NCBI GenBank assembly: GCA_903871765.1
Contig: CAIQIC010000192.1
Location: 1-35,039 of the forward strand
DNA length: 35,039 nucleotides
Source of the DNA: an uncultured Lentisphaerota bacterium
Lineage (GTDB): Bacteria; Verrucomicrobiota; Kiritimatiellia; CAIQIC01
Reading direction: 5' to 3'
In this document: positions 1 through 7,516 of the stretch, one piece after another
Layout of the letters: each line of letters opens with the position of its first letter
How positions within the stretch are numbered: position 1 is the stretch's first letter
The notes under the pieces: generated by a model
What the model was told of the DNA's origin: nothing
The model's database searches: none
Seen by the model: only the letters and a program-made list of their open reading frames with translations
Made by a program: the position numbers and the translations under genes

Positions 1-94
1 CGCCACCACTTCTATTCGAGGGTAGAGATCAAATAAAGTGGTTTATGGATGTACGAAATTATTAACCCTTTGGAAAGCTAACATACCCCTGCCA

Positions 95-2461
95 TCACGT
101 GACCGGTTCCAGCGCCCGGATCACTTCGTCGGCGATGCTGGACCGTGTTTCGCCCTGCTGGTCTTTTTCCTTCAGCTTCCATCCGTCGCGCAGTTGCTTG
201 AGCTCCGGAAGCACGCTGAGGGCCGCGGCACCGTAGTTCTTCATTTCCTTGAGGACCTCCCTGGTCTTGCTGCCCCAGCCGTTCTGGGTGCGGATGTATT
301 CCATCATCGCGGGGAGGCCCTCGGGGATTTTATTTTTAGCCAGGAACCGGATGGCTTGGAGCCGGATGTCTTGGGCAAACATCTCCCCGCTGGGAGCGGT
401 GTCGCGGGCGACGCGGACCAGGTCCGGCGTCAGGGTCTTGAGTTCGTCGGTGGTCAGCGTCTTCATGAAGGATGCCGTGCCGAACGTGCCCAGGCCGTCA
501 TCCAAGGCCAGCAGGCGGCGGATGGCCGGGAACAGAAGCTGACGATCGACGCCCTCCACGGAGCCGGCAATGAGACCGTTGGCGCGCGGCATCTGGTCAA
601 TGAACTGGTCTCGCAGCAGGGCATAGCCGACATACTTGCTTTCGATCCCGCGTGGATCGTCCGGCTGCGTGCGCGCGACCATCTGCAGGAGCTGCGGCAC
701 GGCCTTGTGCGCCGGCGCGCCGACGCACCCGAGGGCCTGGGCTGCCTGGATGCGCAGCCACATGTCCCTGGCGGAGAGCTGGCGGATGAGTTCGTCCGTC
801 GCGGCAGCGCCGCGCCCGTCCAGTTCCTGCAGTGCGGCGCAGGCGCCGTATTGCGTTTGCAGATCGCCCGTTTGCAACAACGCGACCATCTGCGGGACCA
901 CATCATCCGGTTTCTGCGCGAGCGCCCGGGCCGCGCGATACCGCACGGTCGGGGACCAACTGGTAAGGCCTGTCAGCAGCGCGGCGATGCTCTTGTCATT
1001 GTCGCAGTCGCGGTCATGCCCATAGCGATAGCTCCGGCCGCACTCGAGGACGTTCTTCAGTTCCTTGCCGGTCAGCCGGTTCGCGGAGCTGACCCCTTGG
1101 CCCGTGATGTTGAGCTTCTGTAATGGCAGGGCATAGTGCAGGACAAACAGCCCCGTCATGTCCCAGTTGTAGTTGTCCCGCTGGATGGTGAAGAAGCTGC
1201 CATCCCAGCGCCGGGCGAGGTCATAATACCAGCGCAGTTCCTTCAGATAAGCGGCGACGGCGTCCGGGCCCGCGCGGTTGGCACCCAGGGCGCCCCACAG
1301 GAAACTGAAGTAGTTGCCGGTGTGGCCGTTCTCCTTCTCCTCGTAGGCGGCGGTGGCCATGCGCGAGAAGAACTGCGCGGCAGCCGCGTTGCCCAGAAGA
1401 TCGAAGGTTACAGCGGGGGAACCGCTCTTGCCGTTATCATCGTGCAGCATCGTGTAGGGCGGGTGATCGCCGTAGGGGATGGAACCCTTCGTGGCGTAAA
1501 AGCCGAAAAATTTCGCCGACGTGGCTACGGCCTGCTGCACCACGGGATCGGTCACGCCGCATTTTTGGCCCAGCACCAGCGACAGCCAGCAGATCAGTCC
1601 GGCTTGGTTGATGGCGCCATAGCCGCCCAAGGTGCCATTGTTCCCGTCCACCCGCATCCCATGCCCCCAGGTGCCGGTCACCCCCTGTCCGGTAGCAATC
1701 TTCGTCGTATATTCGCGGATAGCCGGCAGCACGTACTCGTCTTTTGTGGCCAGATAGTATTCCGTCAGAAACAGGTTGGCATAACCCCAGCCCCAGGCAA
1801 ACATGCCCTCCTTCAGCTCCAGTTTGAAGTCCGCCGGACCCACTTTGTGGGCATACGCCTTGACGGTCTCCAGATATTCCGGATTGCCGCTGGCCAGCAG
1901 CGCCAGGGCGTTGATGTGGCCCGGAATGTCGTTGCCGAGCCCACGCTTGACGATGGCGCGACAGCCTTCCACCACGATTTTTTTCGCTTTCTCACAACGG
2001 TACGGCGAAGTGTCGCTGTAGCTGCCCATGACCCGCAACGGGAGCGTGACTTCGCTCCGGTCGCCAGCGCGCCAACGGAGCAGGTTGAGTTTCCCCTTGT
2101 TCCTTGTTTTTTCGGCTTCGGTGATGGCCTCGCCCAGGGTCCGGCGCGCGTCGCTGGTGAATGGCTTGCTGTTCACGCCCAGAATCACATCATCCACCGC
2201 CAGCATGCCCTCGGCTGGCGATCCCTTCTCAACCGCGCTCACCAGAATCTGCCGCGACTCGGAGGTGTCGAAGCCGCGACAAAACACCCCGCCTTTGACA
2301 CCCGTGGGGCCCAGGTTCCAATACTGCAGACCGTCCTTCTTGCCGTTCTGGGTCAAGTCCGGCACGGGCGTCGGCGCTGCCTTGGCCGCCGCCTGCGCCG
2401 GGGTCACCCGCATCCAACACAGGGCCACAATTCCCAACAACACAGCGGATTTTCTGGTCAT
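95..2461 (-). CDS. Secreted PDZ / alpha-toroid / HEAT-repeat protein (DUF6288-like)
   Basis: 788 residues. A signal peptide covers about residues 1-25 (hydrophobic run, then AQAAA). A PDZ-like domain lies at about 40-145, with a VFCRGF strand, a GSPAEG turn and a DDVILGVN strand. A long helical toroid-like region follows at about 150-480, rich in paired-helix and Gly-Trp-Gly segments. HEAT-type repeats at about 490-780 are recognisable by RYRAARALAQ and WLRIQAAQALG units. The order resembles DUF6288 proteins of planctomycetes and verrucomicrobia, whose function is not established. A role in binding or processing extracellular polymer is inference from the neighbouring glycosidases. No catalytic motif was recognised. 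The gene lies 152 nt downstream of the glycosidase-like gene on the same strand. The stop is TGA at 95-97. The bases before it (1-94) show no gene. Confidence 0.8.
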   Translation of the reverse strand: MTRKSAVLLGIVALCWMRVTPAQAAAKAAPTPVPDLTQNGKKDGLQYWNLGPTGVKGGVFCRGFDTSESRQILVSAVEKGSPAEGMLAVDDVILGVNSKPFTSDARRTLGEAITEAEKTRNKGKLNLLRWRAGDRSEVTLPLRVMGSYSDTSPYRCEKAKKIVVEGCRAIVKRGLGNDIPGHINALALLASGNPEYLETVKAYAHKVGPADFKLELKEGMFAWGWGYANLFLTEYYLATKDEYVLPAIREYTTKIATGQGVTGTWGHGMRVDGNNGTLGGYGAINQAGLICWLSLVLGQKCGVTDPVVQQAVATSAKFFGFYATKGSIPYGDHPPYTMLHDDNGKSGSPAVTFDLLGNAAAAQFFSRMATAAYEEKENGHTGNYFSFLWGALGANRAGPDAVAAYLKELRWYYDLARRWDGSFFTIQRDNYNWDMTGLFVLHYALPLQKLNITGQGVSSANRLTGKELKNVLECGRSYRYGHDRDCDNDKSIAALLTGLTSWSPTVRYRAARALAQKPDDVVPQMVALLQTGDLQTQYGACAALQELDGRGAAATDELIRQLSARDMWLRIQAAQALGCVGAPAHKAVPQLLQMVARTQPDDPRGIESKYVGYALLRDQFIDQMPRANGLIAGSVEGVDRQLLFPAIRRLLALDDGLGTFGTASFMKTLTTDELKTLTPDLVRVARDTAPSGEMFAQDIRLQAIRFLAKNKIPEGLPAMMEYIRTQNGWGSKTREVLKEMKNYGAAALSVLPELKQLRDGWKLKEKDQQGETRSSIADEVIRALEPVT

Positions 2462-2517
2462 TTGTTCTCCTGGTTACTGGCCTTCTCAAAATAGACTGGA
2501 TGGTACCGCCTGCCGTA

Positions 2518-2557
2518 GAAGCGACGTCCCGTCGCTTCCGAACACGGCCAGAGGCCG
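2518..2557. repeat. Pair of intergenic hairpins (palindromic element)
   Basis: Two perfect stems sit next to each other in the 152-nt gap between the two minus-strand genes. The first is GAAGCGACG / CGTCGCTTC with a 3-nt loop (2518-2538). The second is CGGCC / GGCCG with a 3-nt loop (2545-2557). There is no T-tract on either side, so an intrinsic terminator is unlikely. The compact design resembles the palindromic intergenic elements elsewhere in this window. Effects on mRNA stability or dispersal as a repeat are inference. Confidence 0.6.
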
Positions 2558-2613
2558 CGTCCTCGCGTTTGGCTTATTCAATGGAACGTAATGCAAAAAA
2601 CAGCTCATGAGTT

Positions 2614-4737
2614 TCATTCTTCTTTTGCCGGACCGACGGGGAACGTGACGGTGCCGCCTTGCTGCGGATCCATCGGTTTGGTGCTGCCGTCCGGCGCATG
2701 GACCAGCACCGCCCGGCAATTCGCGCCCAGGGGTTTGAGCGCCAGCGTGGCGGTCTTGCCATCCGCGGCAACTTCCAGCGTCATGAAGAGCGGGCCGAAG
2801 GGCGTGGCCACGCCATTCAGCTTCGTGACCATGCCGGGCCCAAGCCACTGGGACGGCAGGCCTTCGAGCAGATGCAACTCGTCGCCGCGGTCGAGTTCGA
2901 GGAGGTGCGTGGCCAGCCGGATGAACTCGGCGGAGGCCCAGTTGTGCGGCATGTCGCCGACCTCGTGTCCGCCCTTGCCGACGGGCCGTTGCTCCTCCCG
3001 CCAGACACGCGTGGGGCAGGCGTGATTCGCATAATCATAGAGCACCTGGGCGGCTTCCCGCCCCTGCCCCTGCCAGAGCGCCGCGTGGCCGTAGAAACTG
3101 GCCGCATACGTCCAAAGGCCCTCCGCATCCCAGCCCGTTCCGAAAACCAGGCCCTGCTGTTTGGTCGCGCGCAACATGGCGAGATTGTCCTGCACCAGCG
3201 CATCGTCCTTGGCAAAGATCTGGCCGGGATAGACCGCATGCAAAAACGCCCATTGGCCCCGCTGCGGCAATTCCTTCTTTCCGGCAGCCCCCATGATCGT
3301 CGGCAGATAGCGGTTGCCATGCGGATCCGTGGCCATGTCGCGTTCAGCCGTTTTGCGGAAGGTCGCCATGAAATCGTCGTATTCCTTGCCCCATTGCGCC
3401 GCCTGTTCCTTTTTATCCAGCCATGCGGCTGCGCCGATGGCCGCCTTCAACCCAGCCAGATTCCAGTACACGTTAGAATACTCCGGGTGGTTGCCGCCGA
3501 TACCGCCATCGGGGAAGCCGGCAGGCATCAATCCGTCATCCAGTTCGGGCGGGTCAGTCCGCGACCGTTCGCGCAGGTGCCGGATCGCGGCGACCGTGCG
3601 CTCCAGCTTGGGCCAGACCGCTTCCAACCAGGCCTTGTCCTGGGTCAACAGGGCGTGGCGCGTGACCGTCCACAGGACAATACCGTTTTCCTTCCAGTAG
3701 CGGCCAATGATTTCGAAGCTGCCATCCGGTTTCTGATGGCTCAGCAGGTATTCGATCCCGGCGCGCGCGTCCTTGGCGCGGCCCACCAGGGCAGCGCTTT
3801 CCAGCAGGAACGCGCCGTCCACCACCCACAGCCCGCGATAGCACGTCGGTCCCACGTGGAAGGCCGGCTGTCCATTTTTGATTTCGCGGGCCTGCCAGAT
3901 GTTGCGGACGCAGGATTCCAGCATGCCCTGGATACCGGGGTCGGGTACTCGAAGAGTATCGAAGGGCAGGCCCGCCGTCTCCCACCAAGTGCGGGCGGCC
4001 TCGCGTTGTTTCACGGCCTCATCCATTCCCGCCAGGTTGGCCACCGGTTTGACATGGCGGCTGATGAAAAAGGCGGCCTGGTGCGACTGACCTGGCTGCA
4101 ATTTCCTGGACGCGAGTTCGATGGTAAACACCTTGTTGGAGGTGGGACCGGCCGTGACCACGGGTTCGGAGACCATGACGACCGTCTGCGTACCGATGGC
4201 CACGCACCCTTGCACCGTATCGAAGGCGACCGGGTCAACGCTCTGAATGCGAAGCACGGGCTGGCACGTGGCCTCGGCCGGCCCGGCGTTTTTCATCAGC
4301 ACCAGCAACACGGCTACCCGTGCCGGCGGCGTTGGCATATTTACCTGCTGGGCGCCATACGCCGGGATCACAAAGGTTTGTTCCAGGACTTCAACCCCGC
4401 CGGCGCTCCGCTTCCACGTCTGGACGATGGGCACGCGCGGCGAGAGCGTCGCCTGTCGCTGCCAGGCAACCCCGCCGGCCATGTCCGGCTGGATGCAGAT
4501 GCCGAAGTCCCGGAAGCCGTGCTGACGGCCGTAATCGAACAACAACTGACCTTCCTTGCCCACCAGCGTTTTATCGGGGTCGTCGGGCAGACAAATGGCG
4601 GTCTGCCACCAGAGCGGCGCATAACGGAAGTCCACGGCTGCCATGCTTTGTGTAGCGGCCGGCTGCGCGCCAACGGTGCTGCCGCCCGCCAGCAGCAGCG
4701 CCAACAACGCCAACACGGGCAGTAGTATTCGTTTCAT
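2614..4737 (-). CDS. Secreted six-hairpin glycosidase-like protein
   Basis: 707 residues. The signal peptide is unambiguous (MKRILLPVLALLALLLAGG, cleavage near GAQPA). The N-terminal part, about 35-230, is beta-rich and resembles the beta-sandwich that precedes the barrel in GH78, GH95 and related enzymes. From about 245 to 620 the protein is helical with the pattern of an (alpha/alpha)6 toroid: RNIWQAREI, a YRGLWVVDGAF segment typical of the active-site face of six-hairpin glycosidases, repeated GY/GW turns, and a late WTYAASFYGHA helix. A C-terminal beta domain follows (about 625-707). The exact GH family and substrate cannot be assigned by eye; a rhamnosidase-like or fucosidase-like exo-enzyme is plausible. 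It is followed on the same strand by the PDZ/HEAT gene and may be cotranscribed with it. Confidence 0.72.
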   Translation of the reverse strand: MKRILLPVLALLALLLAGGSTVGAQPAATQSMAAVDFRYAPLWWQTAICLPDDPDKTLVGKEGQLLFDYGRQHGFRDFGICIQPDMAGGVAWQRQATLSPRVPIVQTWKRSAGGVEVLEQTFVIPAYGAQQVNMPTPPARVAVLLVLMKNAGPAEATCQPVLRIQSVDPVAFDTVQGCVAIGTQTVVMVSEPVVTAGPTSNKVFTIELASRKLQPGQSHQAAFFISRHVKPVANLAGMDEAVKQREAARTWWETAGLPFDTLRVPDPGIQGMLESCVRNIWQAREIKNGQPAFHVGPTCYRGLWVVDGAFLLESAALVGRAKDARAGIEYLLSHQKPDGSFEIIGRYWKENGIVLWTVTRHALLTQDKAWLEAVWPKLERTVAAIRHLRERSRTDPPELDDGLMPAGFPDGGIGGNHPEYSNVYWNLAGLKAAIGAAAWLDKKEQAAQWGKEYDDFMATFRKTAERDMATDPHGNRYLPTIMGAAGKKELPQRGQWAFLHAVYPGQIFAKDDALVQDNLAMLRATKQQGLVFGTGWDAEGLWTYAASFYGHAALWQGQGREAAQVLYDYANHACPTRVWREEQRPVGKGGHEVGDMPHNWASAEFIRLATHLLELDRGDELHLLEGLPSQWLGPGMVTKLNGVATPFGPLFMTLEVAADGKTATLALKPLGANCRAVLVHAPDGSTKPMDPQQGGTVTFPVGPAKEE

Positions 4738-5121
4738 CAGGCACCACTCGATGGACGGAACTTTTGATCAACATCCGCCTTCTGCTTTTCTCAGTTGTTA
4801 CCTCTAGCGCAACGGGCGGTGAGGAGCAAGAGGGAAACCAACCACGGCCCCCCCCATGCCGCTCCCCTGCCAAAGCACACCGTCTCGTGCAACGAATTAT
4901 TTTGTTATAACCCGCAAGTATCGTTGCCGAGTTCATCGGCGTTGCGCTGTTCCTCGTGCCAGCCTTATGGCGGGGTTTTCTGGCTGTGGCCACCGGCTTG
5001 ATGGTCTTCGCCGACATGGCACGGAAAGCGGAAACAGAAGGCTGCTGATAGACAAAGACAGATTTTTCCCGCGGATATCACGAGGGGCATCGGGGTCAGC
5101 ACCGACCCCCAGCGGGCTCGG
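4738..5121. other. 384-nt intergenic region without a gene
   Basis: This lies between the GH29 stop and the start of the six-hairpin gene, both on the minus strand. I see no credible gene; the frames that stay open lack a start with a ribosome binding site or a recognisable product. It holds an AT-rich patch at about 4890-4912 that contains TATAAC read on the minus strand, but no good -35 at the right distance. There is also one hairpin near the GH29 stop, listed separately. The promoter of the downstream gene is probably here but cannot be placed. Confidence 0.6.
5092..5109 (-). terminator. Hairpin just after the GH29 stop, possible terminator
   Basis: GGGGTC / GACCCC forms a 6-bp GC stem with a 6-nt loop, 12 nt past the stop codon of the GH29 gene. 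No T-run follows on the minus strand, so this could equally be a 3-prime mRNA-stabilising hairpin or a factor-dependent stop. Confidence 0.35.
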
Positions 5122-6840
5122 TTACGGGGCCGGCTGGAGCGTCACGGCGCGCAGGTTGATGGGCGCCCAACCGTCGGCCACGGGTTTGACGATCAACTCG
5201 TACGGCTGCGCTTTGTCCAGCGTCACCGTGCCGCACTCCACCACCTGGAACTTCCCGTAATCGCCGGTCTGCGGCACCGTTACATCCAAGCTCTGACCGG
5301 CCACCTCGATGACCACGCGACTTGTGGCGCCCACGGTGGCCAGCGGCGCGCGAACGGTGAATTTGCCAGGCTGGTTGACCTTGAAGGTCCAGCGCACCGT
5401 CGCCGACGGGTTCATCCAGAAGCCCAGGTTGTCCTGGCCTTCCTTGGACTCGACCTGCGGCTCGTTGCCGGTTTTCGCCTCGGCCACGGGCAACGTCACC
5501 GTGCCGTCCGCGTTCTGAGCCAGCGGCTTTTCGATCCCCGTCAACTCGCCGGCGACGTTCAATTCCACCACCGAACAGATCTGGTCCGGCGCGTTGCCGG
5601 CCAGATGCACGGTCAGGCCGTCTTCCCCGCCGGTCACCTCGAGCTTGCGGCTGTGATCCGCCAGGAGGCGGCCTTGCTTCACCTGGACCTGCATCGGAAC
5701 ATTCAGCACACCGTCGGCAGGCCAGTTGAACACGTGCAGGTAGAGCTTGCCGGGCTGGCAGGTGATGCGACCCCAGGCCGGCGCCTTCTTAAGTGGACCC
5801 GCGGTCGCACCATAAATCGCGGCGCCATTCACCGCGAGCCACGCACCGATCTCCTTCAGGCGATCAACTTCCGGCTGGGGGATCACTCCCTCCGCCGTCG
5901 GTCCCACGTTCAGCAGATAATTTCCGCCCTTGCTGGCGATGTCCACCAGGTTGCGCAGCAGCGTTTCGGTGGACTTGAAGTTGTTGTCATACGACTTGTA
6001 GCCCCAGGTGTCGTTGATCGTCATGCACGTTTCCCAGTCGCGCCCAGGGTAGCCGCTGGCGGGGATCGATTGCTCGGGCGTCTCCGTGTCGCCCGCATAG
6101 CCGCCGCCCAGCCGATTGTTGCTGATGATTTGGGGCTGCAGTTTCATCAAGTCATGCAGTTTATCCACGTCCTCCTTGCTGATGTTGCCCGGGGTGTCCC
6201 ACCACAACACCGCCACGGGCCCGTAGTTGCTCAGGATCTCCTTCACCTGCGGGATCGCAATCTTGTTCACGTACCCGGACAGATCGCCCTCCTGCGCCTG
6301 GTCCCACCGCTCGCCGTAGATGCCGCCGCCCGGATGCCCCCAGTCCTGGAACTGCGAGTAGTAGAAGCCCAGCTTGATGTGCTCCTTGCGGCACGCCGCC
6401 GCCAATTCCTTGAGCGGATCGCGCTTGAAGGGGGTGGCGTCGTAGATGTTATAGGGGCTGGCCTGCGAGTGAAACATCGCGAAACCGTCGTGGTGTTTCG
6501 AGGTGATCACAATGTACTTCATCCCCGCATCCTTGGCGATGCGCACCCATTCGCCGGCGTTGAACTTGACGGGGTTGAACTGCGCGGCAAAGCCGGCATA
6601 GTCGGCCGAGGGGATTTTGCCGGTGTTCATGATCCACTCGCCGATCCCCCCGATCTGTTGCCCTTGCCACGTGCCGGCCGGGACCGCATACAGGCCCCAG
6701 TGAATGAACATCCCGAACTTCGCCTCGTGCCACCATTTCATCCGCGCTTGGCGCTGCCCGGCCGTCTCCTCCGCGGCACGGACCACCGCCCCACCGGCCA
6801 CCGCCACCGCCAACAATACCGCCATCGTCCACGTCTTCAT
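5122..6840 (-). CDS. Alpha-L-fucosidase, GH29, secreted
   Basis: Hydrolyses terminal alpha-L-fucosyl residues with retention. 572 residues from the ATG at 6840. This start is preferred over one 13 codons upstream because an AAGGA sits at a normal distance before it and it opens a clean signal peptide (MKTWTMAVLLAVAVAGG). GH29 hallmarks appear in order: WWHEAKFGMFIHWGLYAVP, TSKHHDGFAMFHS, LGFYYSQFQDWG, the VLWWD segment carrying the expected nucleophile (D215 in this numbering), the INDTWGY signature, and GGNYLLNVGPTAEG. The last 180 residues or so are beta-rich and include a carbohydrate-binding-like domain near the C-terminus. The general acid/base cannot be placed by eye. The gene lies 88 nt downstream of the HU gene on the same strand and may be read from its promoter. 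Confidence 0.95.
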   Translation of the reverse strand: MKTWTMAVLLAVAVAGGAVVRAAEETAGQRQARMKWWHEAKFGMFIHWGLYAVPAGTWQGQQIGGIGEWIMNTGKIPSADYAGFAAQFNPVKFNAGEWVRIAKDAGMKYIVITSKHHDGFAMFHSQASPYNIYDATPFKRDPLKELAAACRKEHIKLGFYYSQFQDWGHPGGGIYGERWDQAQEGDLSGYVNKIAIPQVKEILSNYGPVAVLWWDTPGNISKEDVDKLHDLMKLQPQIISNNRLGGGYAGDTETPEQSIPASGYPGRDWETCMTINDTWGYKSYDNNFKSTETLLRNLVDIASKGGNYLLNVGPTAEGVIPQPEVDRLKEIGAWLAVNGAAIYGATAGPLKKAPAWGRITCQPGKLYLHVFNWPADGVLNVPMQVQVKQGRLLADHSRKLEVTGGEDGLTVHLAGNAPDQICSVVELNVAGELTGIEKPLAQNADGTVTLPVAEAKTGNEPQVESKEGQDNLGFWMNPSATVRWTFKVNQPGKFTVRAPLATVGATSRVVIEVAGQSLDVTVPQTGDYGKFQVVECGTVTLDKAQPYELIVKPVADGWAPINLRAVTLQPAP

Positions 6841-6928
6841 ACGGATCCTTTCCCTTCGCCCAGCTTCGGCCTTCTCCACGCAGCGGTTCCGCAGCGCCCG
6901 GCGCGCCAGCCGCCCGCCCCGGAGCGGG

Positions 6929-7216
6929 TCACGTCCCGGCCATCATCTTCTTCAGGATTTTGCCGGATTTGAATTTGACGATCTTCCGTGCCGGAATGGG
7001 AACGACCTGGGTGGGCACGCGCGGATTGCGGCCAATCTTGGCCTTGCGCAGGCGGACCTCAAATACGCCGAAGTTGCGAAACTCCACATTATTCCCGCCG
7101 GCCAGGGCGGCGGCGATGTAATCCAGCGTTTTCTGGATCACCTTGAAGACCTCCGGCTGCACCAGGCCGGTTTCTTTGGCAATCCGGACCACCAAATCCC
7201 GTTTCGTCAAGTTCAT
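6929..7216 (-). CDS. HU/IHF-family DNA-binding protein
   Basis: 95 residues, full length for the family. It binds and bends DNA as a dimer. N-terminal helices (MNLTKRDLVVRIAKETGL, then VIQKTLDYIAAAL) precede the beta-arm signature: RNFGVFEVRLRKAKIGRNP, with the conserved GRNP at the start of the DNA-clamping arm, then VPIPARKIVKFKSGK. The last 10 residues are basic. The start is fixed by AGGAGG a few bases upstream of the ATG. A strong promoter lies upstream (7286-7313). HU genes are usually near housekeeping genes; here it sits upstream of a fucosidase gene, 88 nt away. It could be the general nucleoid protein or a local paralogue; one copy in one window cannot decide. Confidence 0.93.
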   Translation of the reverse strand: MNLTKRDLVVRIAKETGLVQPEVFKVIQKTLDYIAAALAGGNNVEFRNFGVFEVRLRKAKIGRNPRVPTQVVPIPARKIVKFKSGKILKKMMAGT

Positions 7217-7260
7217 GGCAACCTCCTGTTATAAGACCGCGACGATCAAGGCTATCGGCC

Positions 7261-7277
7261 TCCGGCAACCCGCCGGA
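7261..7277 (-). other. 5-prime leader hairpin of the HU mRNA
   Basis: TCCGGC / GCCGGA forms a perfect 6-bp stem with a 5-nt loop, just downstream of the predicted transcription start and about 44 nt before the HU start codon. It could stabilise the message or modulate translation. No known riboswitch fold is recognised. Confidence 0.45.
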
Positions 7278-7285
7278 CTGGTTGC

Positions 7286-7313
7286 ATAATAGAATTTCCT
7301 GTCCGGCAGTCAA
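7286..7313 (-). promoter_or_regulatory. Sigma70-type promoter for the HU gene
   Basis: On the minus strand, TTGACT (7313-7308) and TATTAT (7291-7286) are separated by 16 nt. Each matches the consensus at five of six positions. The expected start is near 7279, giving a leader of about 60 nt. This is the best housekeeping-type promoter in the window. The rest of the 300-nt gap to the divergent esterase gene (7217-7516) holds no gene; a weak AGGAAAA/TTTTCCT stem (7433-7467) lies in the esterase leader. Confidence 0.65.
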
Positions 7314-7516
7314 GCAGAACGACAGCAGAAGGATCAGGACAACCTTGGCGGCTTGAGCATTTTGCTTGCTTGGCGGCGTGATTTCATGCCATAGCCTGAT
7401 CGCTGCATATTCAATGAGGAAATCAAGAAGGTAGGAAAAGAAACCTCCCAACCCTTCCTGTTTTCCTGAGTTCCACATGCAAAAAAAACCACGCAATCCC
7501 CGGAGACGCCAACTTT

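Noticed and set aside
2590-2613. CTCATGAG followed by a T-run after the six-hairpin gene as a terminator
   Set aside because: The palindrome has no room for a loop of three or more bases, so no stable hairpin forms before the T-run.
1136-6972. Long open frames opposite the real genes (for example 1136-2494, 2659-4725 and 5605-6972, plus strand)
   Set aside because: They mirror the GC-rich codon pattern of the minus-strand genes, encode no recognisable domain, lack ribosome binding sites and overlap proteins with clear signal peptides and family motifs.
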